A stretch of DNA of 64,000 bases from Paenibacillus oralis (GCF_003863965.1 NZ_RRCN01000001.1:7437071-7501070); one strand, 5' to 3'. Counted from the first letter of the stretch, positions 33,812 through 42,978 are shown. Translations and numbers: made by a program. Notes: a model not told the origin generated them from the sequence alone.

Positions 33812-33829
33812 AGGAGGTGTTACCCGAAC

Positions 33830-34702
33830 ATGACCGGGCTACTTTTGGGCTTCGGACTGTGCTTTGCAGCCGGAGCTTATTTATTGTTGGCTGATCTTTT
33901 TCATGTCTCAACCCGGGCGAATACAAAAGCCATTTTACAGGCAGCAAAGCTGAGAAAGACTAATACATCCGGCTTGCATGTGCTGCTCTTTCGTCTGTCC
34001 ACATGGCTGGCCGAACGTTTGCCGCTCACCGATTACTACAAGCGCAAAACAGAAGCTACACTTCGCTCTGCAGGTATCCGTCTCACTCCCGAAGCCTTTG
34101 TTGCACAAGCTATCATCAAAGCTACCCTGATTTTTTGCGCCGGTATCGCATTGCTTCCTTTACTGCCTCTCCTCTCGCCGTTATTGATCTTTCTGGCGAT
34201 TGCCCTCTTTTTTAAAGAAATTCGCTCCGCCGATGAGCTAGTCCGAAAAAAACGGGAACAAATCGAAGCGGAACTACCGCGTTTTGTCGCTACTATTTCC
34301 CAGGAATTAAAGGCTTCACGGGATGTCTTGCGCATACTGGAAGTCTATGCTAGTAACGCCGGTGAAGGCTTGCTCCACGAGCTGCAAATTACGATTGCGG
34401 ATATGAAAAGCGGCAATTTGGAAACAGCACTGATACGGCTGGAAACCCGGATCAGTAGCACGATGCTATCCGACCTGGTACGCGGCCTGCTCGCCGTCCT
34501 GCGCGGTGACCAGGGCACCGTCTATTTCGAGATGCTGGCGCATGATTTCAAACTGTTAGAAATACAGCGGTTAAAACGAATCGCGATGAAGCGCCCCGGT
34601 AAAGTCCGGAAATACTCATTCCTTATGCTGGGTTGTTTCATCCTAACGTACATGGTCATAATCGGCATGGAAATCTTTAAAGCGCTCGGCAAGCTGTTTT
34701 AA
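33830..34702 (+). CDS. TadC-like type II secretion F domain protein
   Basis: 290 residues, AAAGGAGGTG before ATG. N-terminal helix (LLLGFGLCFAAGAYLLL), two helices near 85-125, a T2SSF cytoplasmic domain (IEAELPRFVATISQELKASRD ... LLRGDQGTVYFE) and a C-terminal helix. It pairs with the TadB-like protein as the pilus assembly platform. Spacing to both neighbours is short. Confidence 0.75.
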   Translation: MTGLLLGFGLCFAAGAYLLLADLFHVSTRANTKAILQAAKLRKTNTSGLHVLLFRLSTWLAERLPLTDYYKRKTEATLRSAGIRLTPEAFVAQAIIKATLIFCAGIALLPLLPLLSPLLIFLAIALFFKEIRSADELVRKKREQIEAELPRFVATISQELKASRDVLRILEVYASNAGEGLLHELQITIADMKSGNLETALIRLETRISSTMLSDLVRGLLAVLRGDQGTVYFEMLAHDFKLLEIQRLKRIAMKRPGKVRKYSFLMLGCFILTYMVIIGMEIFKALGKLF

Positions 34703-34724
34703 CTCTTAGGAAAGGAGGATTTCT

Positions 34725-35120
34725 ATGCAGCGAGTCATCGTCTCCCGCCGCGGAGAAGGCTATGTCGATGTGGTTGTCATCGTACTTGTGGCGATGCTGT
34801 GTATCGCACTTGCGCTCAAAGTGTTTCCGGTATTTATGGCACAACAACAGCTCAACACGTTCGCCGATGAACTGGCACGCGAGGCGGAAATCGCAGGCAG
34901 GATTGGACAGGAAACGTCGCAGCGGACCCGTGAACTGCAGGAACAAACCGGGCTCAATCCTGCAATCGAATGGAGCAAAACCGGCACGGTTCAGATCAAC
35001 GAAGAAGTTACGGTTATTTTGCGAACAACCGTCAACATTGGCTTATTCGGAAATTTTGGCTCATTCCCCATTGAACTGTCGGCCGCCGCAACCGGAAAGT
35101 CCGAGGTGTACTGGAAATGA
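34725..35120 (+). CDS. DUF4320-like pseudopilin-type protein
   Basis: 131 residues, AAAGGAGG before ATG. The start VSRRGEGYVDVVVIVLVAML resembles a short class III prepilin leader followed by a hydrophobic helix. The remainder is TadE-like (QQLNTFADELAREAEIAGR). It matches DUF4320 proteins of Firmicute ICEs. The prepilin peptidase at 28505 may process it. The stop overlaps the next start by 4 bp. Confidence 0.7.
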   Translation: MQRVIVSRRGEGYVDVVVIVLVAMLCIALALKVFPVFMAQQQLNTFADELAREAEIAGRIGQETSQRTRELQEQTGLNPAIEWSKTGTVQINEEVTVILRTTVNIGLFGNFGSFPIELSAAATGKSEVYWK

Positions 35121-35653
35121 GCCGTTTCTGGAAAAACCGATCCGGCGGCGGGTACCCACTTGCGATAACCGTCGTATTATTCATCTTGATTTTCTCCTGC
35201 GGTATTTTTGAATATTTTCGGCTAACTGTCATCGCCGCGCAGGTACGGGACGCTACGCAAAGCGCTATACTTGCTGTCGCAACGGAAAACTACAGTTATG
35301 TCTACAGTGGATTGCGTCAAAGTTATTCAGGCGCGTTTGTCCGGTCCGGAGACGAGTGGCAAGAACAATGGTCGGCCGGCGATATTTATGGTCGAATTAG
35401 TCAAATCTTAGGCCTCGTTCAGGAAGGATCAGAATACGTGCGGAAATCCACAGACCTGATCGAATACAGCATTTCCGAGCTAGATGTAAAGATTATCAAT
35501 TCGCCTTTTGCGCCTGCGTTGCCGGGTTCGGCCAGCCAATTCACCGCCGAGGCGGAGATTCATTTGACGGTTCCGCTTTCTTTTGGCTGGGGCCACCTGC
35601 CCCCTATGCAGGCCGATTTGAATGTGCAGGCTGTTTATAGACCACGATTTTAA
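35117..35653 (+). CDS. TadE/TadG-like minor pilin-type protein
   Basis: 178 residues. A basic, Gly-rich start (FWKNRSGGGYPLAITVVLFIL) and one membrane helix are followed by an extracellular part (AAQVRDATQSAILAVATENY). This is the layout of TadE-like pseudopilins. It overlaps the DUF4320-like gene by 4 bp (ATGA) and ends the first part of the operon. Confidence 0.65.
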   Translation: MSRFWKNRSGGGYPLAITVVLFILIFSCGIFEYFRLTVIAAQVRDATQSAILAVATENYSYVYSGLRQSYSGAFVRSGDEWQEQWSAGDIYGRISQILGLVQEGSEYVRKSTDLIEYSISELDVKIINSPFAPALPGSASQFTAEAEIHLTVPLSFGWGHLPPMQADLNVQAVYRPRF

Positions 35654-35677
35654 CGACAAATCACATCACGGTTCGAG

Positions 35678-35706
35678 TTGGAATTTACAGATTTATACAG
35701 TATAAT
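35678..35706 (+). promoter_or_regulatory. Internal promoter of the transfer operon
   Basis: TTGGAA (35678-35683), 17-bp spacer, TATAAT (35701-35706), 54 bp upstream of the next start codon. It lies in a 106-bp gap, the largest in the Tad-like part, so the genes after it can be expressed on their own. Confidence 0.65.
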
Positions 35707-35759
35707 GAAAGTAACCATTCCCTTTCTCGACCCTCTTATGTAAAAGGAGATGAATCTGT

Positions 35760-36341
35760 ATGAAGCGAAAAGCTTGGCTGCTTACAGGCGGCATCGTGAT
35801 GCTTGGGGCCATTGGAATATGGGCGCTCAGCCTCTCCTCGGGTAAGCCTGCTCAAACCGAACCCGTTACCACTGTATCGCCTTCCCCTACTGTCACCGAT
35901 CCTGGTGATATTGACATACCAAAAGATGCAACGGCGAATTCTCCTGAAACCCAAGCTCCAAGTTCTTCCCCCGTCGTGTCTGACGTAAAACCGGATCAGG
36001 AACCAACGATTAAGGAACAACCTGTCCTGCAGCCGGACAAGGGACCCCAGCATGTCGAAGCTCCAATTACCGAACCGGAGGCAACACCAAAACCGACCGA
36101 GTCACCTAAGCCGGAGCCTAAGGAAACAAACAAGCCGCAATCAACGACATCTCCCCCAAAGAATGAAAAAAAGGAGACGAAGCCGAGCGAACCGAAGGAG
36201 GAGCCTAAGGCGGGCGAGCAAGGTAATAGCGGGAAAGTATATGTGCCCGGTTTCGGTTGGGTGGAAGACTCGGGAGACAACAAAGGCGAGCAAAGCAGTT
36301 CGGATGGAGACTGGGACAAACAGGTAGGTACGATGGATTGA
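35760..36341 (+). CDS. Membrane-anchored Pro/Glu/Lys-rich protein (DUF6550-like)
   Basis: 193 residues, AAAGGAG before ATG. One N-terminal helix (WLLTGGIVMLGAIGIWAL) then about 120 residues rich in Pro, Glu, Lys, Thr and Ser, and a conserved-looking end VYVPGFGWVEDSGDNKG. The disordered middle suits a cell-wall-spanning linker. Such proteins occur in ICE transfer operons and could bridge membrane and wall; that role is inferred. It has its own promoter and is followed by a terminator. Confidence 0.65.
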   Translation: MKRKAWLLTGGIVMLGAIGIWALSLSSGKPAQTEPVTTVSPSPTVTDPGDIDIPKDATANSPETQAPSSSPVVSDVKPDQEPTIKEQPVLQPDKGPQHVEAPITEPEATPKPTESPKPEPKETNKPQSTTSPPKNEKKETKPSEPKEEPKAGEQGNSGKVYVPGFGWVEDSGDNKGEQSSSDGDWDKQVGTMD

Positions 36342-36359
36342 TTATATTTTTTGTACAAG

Positions 36360-36387
36360 GGTACAGGCAGCCGCCTGTACCTTTTTA
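36360..36387 (+). terminator. Intrinsic terminator between the Pro-rich protein and the secreted protein genes
   Basis: GGTACAGGC (36360-36368), loop AGCC, GCCTGTACC (36373-36381), then TTTTT. A perfect 9-bp stem; it likely reduces expression of genes behind it. Confidence 0.8.
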
Positions 36388-36409
36388 CTTTATAAAGAAG
36401 GTGATTCTT

Positions 36410-38068
36410 TTGAAGCGGATTCTTTGGGTCCTGCTAACTTTTTGCTTATTGATCAATCCCACACATTCAAATGTCTTTGCCAACGGAGACGGGAACATTG
36501 ATAATGGCGGCGGCGGTATGGGCTCAGGTACTTCGCAAAATAAATGGACCCCCGGCTATGACGGCGTAAGAATAACTGTTGTTCGAGCGTCAGATCAAAA
36601 ACCTGTTTCCGTATCCATAGACTACACCAATAAAAGGCCGTCTACAGGACTGATCCATTTTGGGAAAGTAAGCAAACTTCACTACCGTGCTGGAAAATCA
36701 CTATCGGTGCAAGTAGGGGGATATGCTTATCAGATTCCCGCCACACCTATGCCAAGAATTATCAGTTCCGGAGATTCAGTAACTAACATCGAGGTTATCA
36801 AAAGGTACTTTTGTTCAGAAGGTGCCGTCAAAATGGTCGCCAATGATACCGGGATCGATTACAACACATTGACGGACGGAAACTACAAACTTCTGTTGGA
36901 GCCCATCGCATATTTTACGTTCCAAGGCGGTTTTATGGGAATGACCGCGCATGAAGCCGCTCTGTACGACCAACTCTTAAATGGCGGTTTACGCTCCAAA
37001 ATGGTCAGCCTTACGCATCAAAACTTGCCTTTGGCAATGTTTTTGGAAACTCCTGACTTGGGGTATCCCGCGTGGAACGGCTCTGCTAGCGGTCGGGTCA
37101 GCAATCACCAGATCATCACTTCTCTAGGGCTTGGTATTGTACGGTTTAATGACGCACCAGTGACACCTCCGCCTAGTCAAACAAACTTTCAGTACAGAGC
37201 CAACACCGACGTCATAACTTCCGTATGGCTTTCGACCTCAGACCAGATCACACCCGATTCCCCGGCCAGCGTGACGTTTCGTGTCTTAGGCAGCAGTTAC
37301 ACCGTAACCAATATCGTCATCCCGGAAGGAGATAGCCAGCTTGTTTGGATGAAGTGGCGTACCCCTAGCAAACCGCAATCGCTGTCCATACAAATCAGTT
37401 CCTCTGACGGCACTTTGAGCGCTAACTCCATCACCGCCTCCATTGTCGATCTCAATCAAAATGTGCCGCCTGATCCAAAGGCTACAGATCGAAATGACAG
37501 CTTCCGCCAACCCTCTGTTCCCTCCTACACAGCGAAGAAATCTTCCTCTTGGGGCGTCTGGTCGGCACATTGGCATTCGGATGGGGAAGGCCACGGCTGG
37601 TGGGAGTTCGATTGGACAGAATATTCCGCCACGCTGTCCGCTACGCAATCCGTTCTCCCCGACGCCAAATCACCCTCAACAACCAAGTCCCTTAAATCCG
37701 GATACGGTATTGATATCCGCACGTCCACCATCATATCTTCGAATGCACCTAGTAGTCATACTACTGGAGTGCAAACCGCTGTATCCTATTTCCCCGAGTT
37801 TCAATATAAGTCGTATTGGCGGTTGCACGACCTGAAAACGGGTGCATATAACGCGAGCTTCTGGCTGAAGCCCAATGACTATTCCACGTATCGGAGCCGG
37901 GTTCATTTCACTCCTATCTGGTACCCGGACGGATCATATACCCCAATCACCCGAGTAATGGATGCATGGACGCCCGACGGCATGCTTACGTTGCAACTGC
38001 AAACTCCGGTTACGATTTCCGGCAACCTGTTTTCCGACTGGCATATCGCCCCGCAAAAAAACAAATAG
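36410..38068 (+). CDS. Large secreted protein of the ICE transfer operon
   Basis: 552 residues from the TTG at 36410 (AAGGTGA before it). A signal peptide (LKRILWVLLTFCLLINPTHS, cut probably after FAN) leads to a Gly-rich start (NIDNGGGGMGSGTSQNKW) and a long beta-rich, Ser/Thr-rich extracellular part with no membrane anchor. Trp-rich stretches (GWWEFDWTEYSATL) occur near residue 400. I recognise no domain. Position among Tad/T4SS genes and export suggest a surface adhesin or mating-pair protein of the conjugation machine; this is inference. Confidence 0.6.
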   Translation: MKRILWVLLTFCLLINPTHSNVFANGDGNIDNGGGGMGSGTSQNKWTPGYDGVRITVVRASDQKPVSVSIDYTNKRPSTGLIHFGKVSKLHYRAGKSLSVQVGGYAYQIPATPMPRIISSGDSVTNIEVIKRYFCSEGAVKMVANDTGIDYNTLTDGNYKLLLEPIAYFTFQGGFMGMTAHEAALYDQLLNGGLRSKMVSLTHQNLPLAMFLETPDLGYPAWNGSASGRVSNHQIITSLGLGIVRFNDAPVTPPPSQTNFQYRANTDVITSVWLSTSDQITPDSPASVTFRVLGSSYTVTNIVIPEGDSQLVWMKWRTPSKPQSLSIQISSSDGTLSANSITASIVDLNQNVPPDPKATDRNDSFRQPSVPSYTAKKSSSWGVWSAHWHSDGEGHGWWEFDWTEYSATLSATQSVLPDAKSPSTTKSLKSGYGIDIRTSTIISSNAPSSHTTGVQTAVSYFPEFQYKSYWRLHDLKTGAYNASFWLKPNDYSTYRSRVHFTPIWYPDGSYTPITRVMDAWTPDGMLTLQLQTPVTISGNLFSDWHIAPQKNK

Positions 38069-38089
38069 CGAAAGGATAGTGCTGCGAAC

Positions 38090-38770
38090 ATGCTGCTGCC
38101 AATCCTCATGCTGCTTCTCTGCTTGCTCGGCGGAGGAGCAGCTTTCTTTTTCCTCCGTCATGGCAAACGCCGCTCGAAAGAAACGGCGGATCTCGCGGCG
38201 CAAACAGCTCAGCAGTTTGTCAATGTCAGGGATATTCAAGGTCATTTCCTGTATACCATGGACGGATGGATGCTCTGCTATCTTCGTATTTTTCCGATCA
38301 GTCTGGATTTATTAAGTTTGACCGAAAAGCGGTTACTGATCCGCAAATTAACGGCTGAACTGTCTTCCATACGCTTTCCTTTCAAGTTTCTAGCTGTCAG
38401 CCGGCCGGTAGATATTTCGCCATTGATTAACGACCTGTCCTCCCTGCTTTCAGTTGCAGACGCCACGCAAAAGGAATTGCTGCGGCAAGAAGTATTGGAA
38501 ATGAACACGCTGGCGTTGTCCGGCGAAGTTGTGGAGCGGCAATTTTATTTGGCGCTTTGGCAACGGCAGGATGCTGGCGGCGAAAGGGATTTGCTGGAGA
38601 AAGCCAAACGACTGGCTCAGCACTTTGGAGATGCCCAGGTGCAGTCTCATCTCTTAAAGCAGCAGGAAATCGTACGGTTATGCAATCTGGTCAACAATCC
38701 CGCTTACACTCATCTGGACCTCGACGAACCAGAGAGCACGATTCCGTCTCTGCTCCGAATGGAGGCGTGA
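38090..38770 (+). CDS. Membrane-anchored protein next to VirB4, TraC-like N-terminal segment
   Basis: 226 residues, AAAGGAT before ATG. One N-terminal helix (LLPILMLLLCLLGGGAAFFFL), then a soluble part with IQGHFLYTMDGWMLCYLRIF and FPFKFLAVSRPVDI. Those sequences look like the start of VirB4/TraC proteins, before the ATPase domain. The VirB4 gene two genes downstream has its own N-terminal domain, so this may be a separate VirB4 partner. Function is inferred from position. Confidence 0.55.
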   Translation: MLLPILMLLLCLLGGGAAFFFLRHGKRRSKETADLAAQTAQQFVNVRDIQGHFLYTMDGWMLCYLRIFPISLDLLSLTEKRLLIRKLTAELSSIRFPFKFLAVSRPVDISPLINDLSSLLSVADATQKELLRQEVLEMNTLALSGEVVERQFYLALWQRQDAGGERDLLEKAKRLAQHFGDAQVQSHLLKQQEIVRLCNLVNNPAYTHLDLDEPESTIPSLLRMEA

Positions 38771-38773
38771 GGG

Positions 38774-39598
38774 ATGGACCCGACAACCGCAAAACTGCTG
38801 GCACGCCTGGCTGTCAAAGTTGCTACTGACGAACAAACCCGCAAGCACATTTTGATGCTGATCATCGCCCCCGTCGTAACTTTCTTGCTGCTTGTCGCGA
38901 TGGTACTGCAATTGCTGACCGCTCCTTTTGAGACACTCAAACTTTGGCTGTCCGCGGATGAAACCGTTGTTGTTGACGAAATACGCACCGATTACGGATA
39001 TACGCAACTGGTGCAAAAAAACGAGGATAGCTACATGGAAAGTTACGGCCAGCAATATGAAGGCGTGATATTCAAGGATGGTAGCCGCGAGGTAGTGTAC
39101 TACAACCAACTTGATTCGCGCTGGGCAGACAAGCCTTATGGCCCCCGCGATACAATCGGCGTTGTCGGGTGCGGGCCGACATCACTGGCTATGGTTGTAT
39201 CCACGCTGACGAACAAAACCGTCGAGCCGGTCGCCATGTCCAAATGGGCTTATGATAACGGCTATTTGGCAGAAGGCACCGGCAGCTATCATAGCCTGAT
39301 TCCCGACGGAGCCAAACATTTCGGCTTAAAAGTACAGGGAGCTACGGTCGACGAATCACAAAAAATCATTGATGCCCTTGCTGGCGGTAAACTTGTCATT
39401 GCTATCATGAGCAAAGGTCATTTTACTTCTTCCGGCCACTTTATCGTCCTGCGCGGCGTTACCGACGACGGTCAAATCTTAGTTGCCGACCCAGCCAGCA
39501 AAAAACGTAGCGAAAAGGAATGGGATTTTTCAATCATTCTCAAGGAAGCCCGGAAAAACGCCGGTGCCGGAGGCCCATTTTGGATTATCAATCCCTGA
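38774..39598 (+). CDS. C39-like papain-fold peptidase, membrane anchored
   Basis: 274 residues, 3 bp after the previous stop. One N-terminal helix (MLIIAPVVTFLLLVAMVLQLL) then a Peptidase_C39_2 domain: catalytic Cys in VVGCGPTSLAMV, His in SSGHFIVLRGV and Asp in ILVADPAS. In Gram-positive conjugation systems a VirB1-like peptidoglycan hydrolase opens the wall; this enzyme may fill that role, though C39-type domains could also cut a protein partner. It precedes VirB4, the usual place for such hydrolases. Confidence 0.75.
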   Translation: MDPTTAKLLARLAVKVATDEQTRKHILMLIIAPVVTFLLLVAMVLQLLTAPFETLKLWLSADETVVVDEIRTDYGYTQLVQKNEDSYMESYGQQYEGVIFKDGSREVVYYNQLDSRWADKPYGPRDTIGVVGCGPTSLAMVVSTLTNKTVEPVAMSKWAYDNGYLAEGTGSYHSLIPDGAKHFGLKVQGATVDESQKIIDALAGGKLVIAIMSKGHFTSSGHFIVLRGVTDDGQILVADPASKKRSEKEWDFSIILKEARKNAGAGGPFWIINP

Positions 39599-39615
39599 TA
39601 GGAGGGCAGAATACG

Positions 39616-41430
39616 ATGAGTAAAAAACAACCTGAGCCAAGCGTAAATGCCTCGCTTTTAAATGCAATTACTCCGATGGGTCTGTCCTTCTCCCGCAATG
39701 GTCTGGTTGTCGGAGAAGAATCCGCCAAAGTATACGGTGTGATTCAATATCCGCAAAAGGTTGAGATCGGATGGCTTTCCACTTTGACCAATCTGCCTGC
39801 TACAATGGTAGCCATCGGATTTCAACCCATCGACAATAGCGCCTTGATCAATGCCATTTCCAAATCGATCACGCAAAACCGCAGTCTCGCCGATACCGCC
39901 AAAGACCCGCTCACCAGGCAGCGGGCCGAAAAAGCGGCGGTTGACGGCGAGAATATTATGCTGCAAATCGACCAAAACGGCGAGACGGTGGGACTCATGA
40001 ATTTGGTCGTCATGCCATTTGCCCATGAAGAAAGATTGTTCAAGCGTGCCTGCAGGCGAGTGGAGAACACATTCAGCATGATGCGCTGTAAAATCCGTAC
40101 ATTGGCTCATTTGCAAAAAGAAAGTTTCCAACACCTCTCCCCTTTGTACCCCGCACAGGAACAAATTGCGCAGGTGTTGGATAAAATCATGCCGATGAGT
40201 TCCTTTGTTGGCGGGTTTCCATTTGCCAGCAGTGGTTTCAATGATGGAACCGGGTATTATTTGGCCAAGGATGCCAACAGCGGGCTGATTATCGTTGATC
40301 TCTGGCGGCGCGGCGGAGATCGGACAAACTCCAACATCGTAATTATGGGCGTGGCGGGTGTCGGCAAATCGACAGCCGTGAAGCATATCGCAATTAGCGA
40401 ATACATGAAGGGAACAAAAGTTATCTTCATTGACCCGGAGTCCGAATACAAAGAGCTATGTCAGCGATTGAACGGCGACTGGATTAATGCAGGCGGCGGA
40501 GCAGGCGGAAAAATCAATCCGTTGCAAATCCGCCCGGCTCCCCGTGACGATGAAGACGAACCGCACCCGCTCTACAAGGACGAAGGCAACGGAATGTCGG
40601 ATATGGCATTGCATCTGAAAAACTTGGAAATCTTCTTTAACCTCTACGTTCCCGATCTGACGATGATGCAGAAAGCCGTTCTTAAGCAATGCCTGATTGA
40701 ACTGTACAATCAGTTTCATATCACTTGGAACACGGACATTAGCCAGTTGTGCAACACTGACTTTCCTACCTTCTCCGATCTGTACGAACTCCTGCAAGCC
40801 AAAGAAGAAAAGCATGGCGATGAAGTTTATAAAGAGTTGTCATTGCTACTGCATGATATTGCCCGCGGCGGAGACTCTTTTCTGTGGAACGGCCATAGCA
40901 CGATTCAAACCCGCAGCCGTTGCATTTGTTTGGATACCCACTCGCTACAAAACACTTCCGACAACATCAAGCGAACTCAATACTTTAATCTGCTGTCCTG
41001 GTGCTGGGAACAGATGTCGCGGAATCGAAATGAACGGGTACTGCTCATCTGCGATGAATCTTACCTCATGATCGACCCTAACGTACCGCAAAGCCTTGTC
41101 TTCCTCCGAAATGTTGAAAAGCGCGCTCGGAAATATGAAGCGGCCCTTGCGATCATCTCCCACAGTGTCGTTGACTTTCTTGCTCCCGAGGTCAAAATGT
41201 ACGGCCAGGCGTTACTCGACATACCTTGCATTAAAATTTTGATGGGGACCGATGGAAAAAATCTTCAAGAGACGAGAGAGTTATATAACTTGACCGAAGC
41301 GGAAGAGGAACTATTGGCAGGCAAAAAACGCGAACATGCCCTACTGATGATCGGTTCCAAACGAATGCATGTTCATTTTGAGATTCCCGAGTATAAGTTC
41401 GCTTATATGGGAACGGCGGGAGGACGATAA
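39616..41430 (+). CDS. VirB4-family conjugation ATPase
   Basis: 604 residues from the ATG at 39616 (GGAGGGCAG before it). N-terminal VirB4/TraC domain (about 1-220, with VMPFAHEERLFKRACRRVEN), Walker A GVAGVGKSTAVKH (about 243-255), FIDPESEYKEL, and Walker B VLLICDESYLMID (about 476-488). It powers the type IV secretion channel with VirD4 and the CpaF-like ATPase. It is the most conserved gene of the module and confirms the region as conjugative. Confidence 0.92.
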   Translation: MSKKQPEPSVNASLLNAITPMGLSFSRNGLVVGEESAKVYGVIQYPQKVEIGWLSTLTNLPATMVAIGFQPIDNSALINAISKSITQNRSLADTAKDPLTRQRAEKAAVDGENIMLQIDQNGETVGLMNLVVMPFAHEERLFKRACRRVENTFSMMRCKIRTLAHLQKESFQHLSPLYPAQEQIAQVLDKIMPMSSFVGGFPFASSGFNDGTGYYLAKDANSGLIIVDLWRRGGDRTNSNIVIMGVAGVGKSTAVKHIAISEYMKGTKVIFIDPESEYKELCQRLNGDWINAGGGAGGKINPLQIRPAPRDDEDEPHPLYKDEGNGMSDMALHLKNLEIFFNLYVPDLTMMQKAVLKQCLIELYNQFHITWNTDISQLCNTDFPTFSDLYELLQAKEEKHGDEVYKELSLLLHDIARGGDSFLWNGHSTIQTRSRCICLDTHSLQNTSDNIKRTQYFNLLSWCWEQMSRNRNERVLLICDESYLMIDPNVPQSLVFLRNVEKRARKYEAALAIISHSVVDFLAPEVKMYGQALLDIPCIKILMGTDGKNLQETRELYNLTEAEEELLAGKKREHALLMIGSKRMHVHFEIPEYKFAYMGTAGGR

Positions 41431-41433
41431 GGC

Positions 41434-41523
41434 GTGGACAAAAAGAAACAGATTCTTGAGCTTTTCCTCTATGTCGCTCTTGTAATTGTGGGGACGATTT
41501 TATTGTTTATGAAGGAAGGCTGA
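41434..41523 (+). CDS. Very small membrane protein, 29 residues
   Basis: GTG start with GGAGG ten bases before it, between VirB4 and the CpaE-like gene. One hydrophobic helix (FLYVALVIVGTILLFM) flanked by MDKKKQ and KEG. Spacings of 3 bp on both sides and the clear ribosome binding site argue for a real gene. No family recognised. Confidence 0.5.
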   Translation: MDKKKQILELFLYVALVIVGTILLFMKEG

Positions 41524-41526
41524 CTA

Positions 41527-42552
41527 ATGATTTTGTATCTGACCAGTAACGATCACGTCAATTTATTGGATATGATAGAGCAGGAGCAGAATCTGCCGTT
41601 AAAGAAACTGACGGGGCAGTTTTCACTCCTGTCTTTTGTAGTCAAAGACATGCGGCATTTCAGTCATGTTCGGTTCGTAGCCATTGATCGAAAGGCGATC
41701 CTTGAACCTGATGATGAGATGGTTCAAGCTCTATTATCGTTTCAAACCATGTATGAAATCCGTCTCATTGTGATTGCGATCGGGCCGCCGGAAAGCAGCC
41801 CTCTTCTGCTTCAATTGACACAAGCGGGTATTTCGAATATCGCGACTGCAGAAGAAATCGATACGTTGCGGGATGAAATTAGGGAGTGTTTTTCCGAGCA
41901 AGGGATGCAACGATTTATCCCTTCCGCTCCCCATATTCCCATCGATGAGACACTGACAGCTTTACAATCCAATGAAGAGAAGTATCAATTCGATTGTATG
42001 AACATACGTATTGCCGTAGCTGGAAGCGATAGGCGTGTAGGCGTCACGACGACCGCAATGAATCTGGTTTATTGGCTTAATGAACATGGAGGGGATGCCT
42101 GTTATTTGGAAGCCAACACCAGTAAGCATTTAGCTCACATTATCCAATTGTTTGAACCAGAAAAGGCGGGCAACGCTTATACTCTAGAGAATGTAGATTT
42201 TTATTTAACCCCGGAAATAAATCGTGATTATAACTTTATTGTAACGGATTGTGGAGTAATAGGAGATCCCAAGCTGCAAGAATCCTTCATCAATGCAGAT
42301 GTTCGACTTCTTTGTGGCTCAGCTATGCCATACGAGCTGCCGGTATTATATCGAGCCTTGGAGCGCTGTTATGATCTTCCTGTACACGTTGTTGTATTAT
42401 TTGTTCCTGACAATTTAAAGCAATACTTGCTCCAAATGATAAACAAGAATATCATTCTCGGCGATAGCTCCCATGATCTTTTTGATTCTAATGCTAACAG
42501 TCAACTTTATTACCGATTAATCAAAGAATATATCCTTTTAGACAGAAATTAG
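41527..42552 (+). CDS. CpaE-like protein: receiver-like domain and ParA-type ATPase
   Basis: 341 residues, AAGGAAGG before ATG. The N-terminal 130 residues look like a degenerate receiver domain, then a ParA/MinD fold starts: IAVAGSDRRVGVTTTAMNLVYWL, where the P-loop Lys is replaced by Val (GVTTT instead of GKTTT), and FIVTDCGVI as Walker B. This Walker A Lys loss suggests a structural, not catalytic, partner of the CpaF motor. It is the second CpaE-type gene of the operon and the last intact ICE gene in the window. Confidence 0.65.
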   Translation: MILYLTSNDHVNLLDMIEQEQNLPLKKLTGQFSLLSFVVKDMRHFSHVRFVAIDRKAILEPDDEMVQALLSFQTMYEIRLIVIAIGPPESSPLLLQLTQAGISNIATAEEIDTLRDEIRECFSEQGMQRFIPSAPHIPIDETLTALQSNEEKYQFDCMNIRIAVAGSDRRVGVTTTAMNLVYWLNEHGGDACYLEANTSKHLAHIIQLFEPEKAGNAYTLENVDFYLTPEINRDYNFIVTDCGVIGDPKLQESFINADVRLLCGSAMPYELPVLYRALERCYDLPVHVVVLFVPDNLKQYLLQMINKNIILGDSSHDLFDSNANSQLYYRLIKEYILLDRN

Positions 42553-42618
42553 CCAAATTATGCTAATGCTTTGTAACCTGACTTCTTACAGAACGGTTTT
42601 GATGCTCCATGCTATACA

Positions 42619-42657
42619 AAAAAGCGCAGCATCTTGAGAAGAGAGCTGCGCTTTTTG
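42619..42657 (+). terminator. Strong terminator at the end of the transfer operon
   Basis: AAAAAGCGCAGC (42619-42630) pairs over 12 bp with GCTGCGCTTTTT (42645-42656), loop 14 bases. The symmetric A/T runs let it work from both sides. It closes about 22 kb of plus-strand transfer genes. Confidence 0.85.
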
Positions 42658-42672
42658 CTGTAATTCTTTCGA

Positions 42673-42870
42673 GCCAGAAAAACATGCAAAAGCACCGAGG
42701 ATCTTTCAATACAACGATACAAGAACTTGGATGTAAAACTATTAGCCTTATTTATTCCAGATGACCTCCGTCCATATATTCATAAGCTGAACGATCGTAT
42801 GATGTTTGGCAAGCCTCACATGAAATATTTGCTCATAATGTTAATTCTCAGTTCCATATTCTTTTGCTAA
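42673..42870 (+). pseudogene. Relic of a second CpaE-like gene (C-terminal fragment)
   Basis: The frame from 42673 to the TAA at 42870 reads QRYKNLDVKLLALFIPDDLR and PYIHKLNDRM, which lines up with the end of the intact CpaE-like protein (ERCYDLPVHVVVLFVPDNLK and QYLLQMINKN). No start codon or upstream domain remains. It looks like the leftover end of a paralogue, or of a related element, at the ICE end. Similarity was judged by eye. Confidence 0.5.
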
Positions 42871-42978
42871 AGAATTTAATAATAATTAATGCCTTTACAC
42901 TCAGTGCAGTAAGGAGAAAAAAATACATTTTTAACATATGACCACGGATACCTGGAAGCTCAAACCATGTAATATCTA

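Noticed and set aside
42553..42970. Search for an ICE attachment site or tRNA gene at the right edge
   Set aside because: I found no tRNA and cannot test direct repeats because the other ICE end is outside the window.
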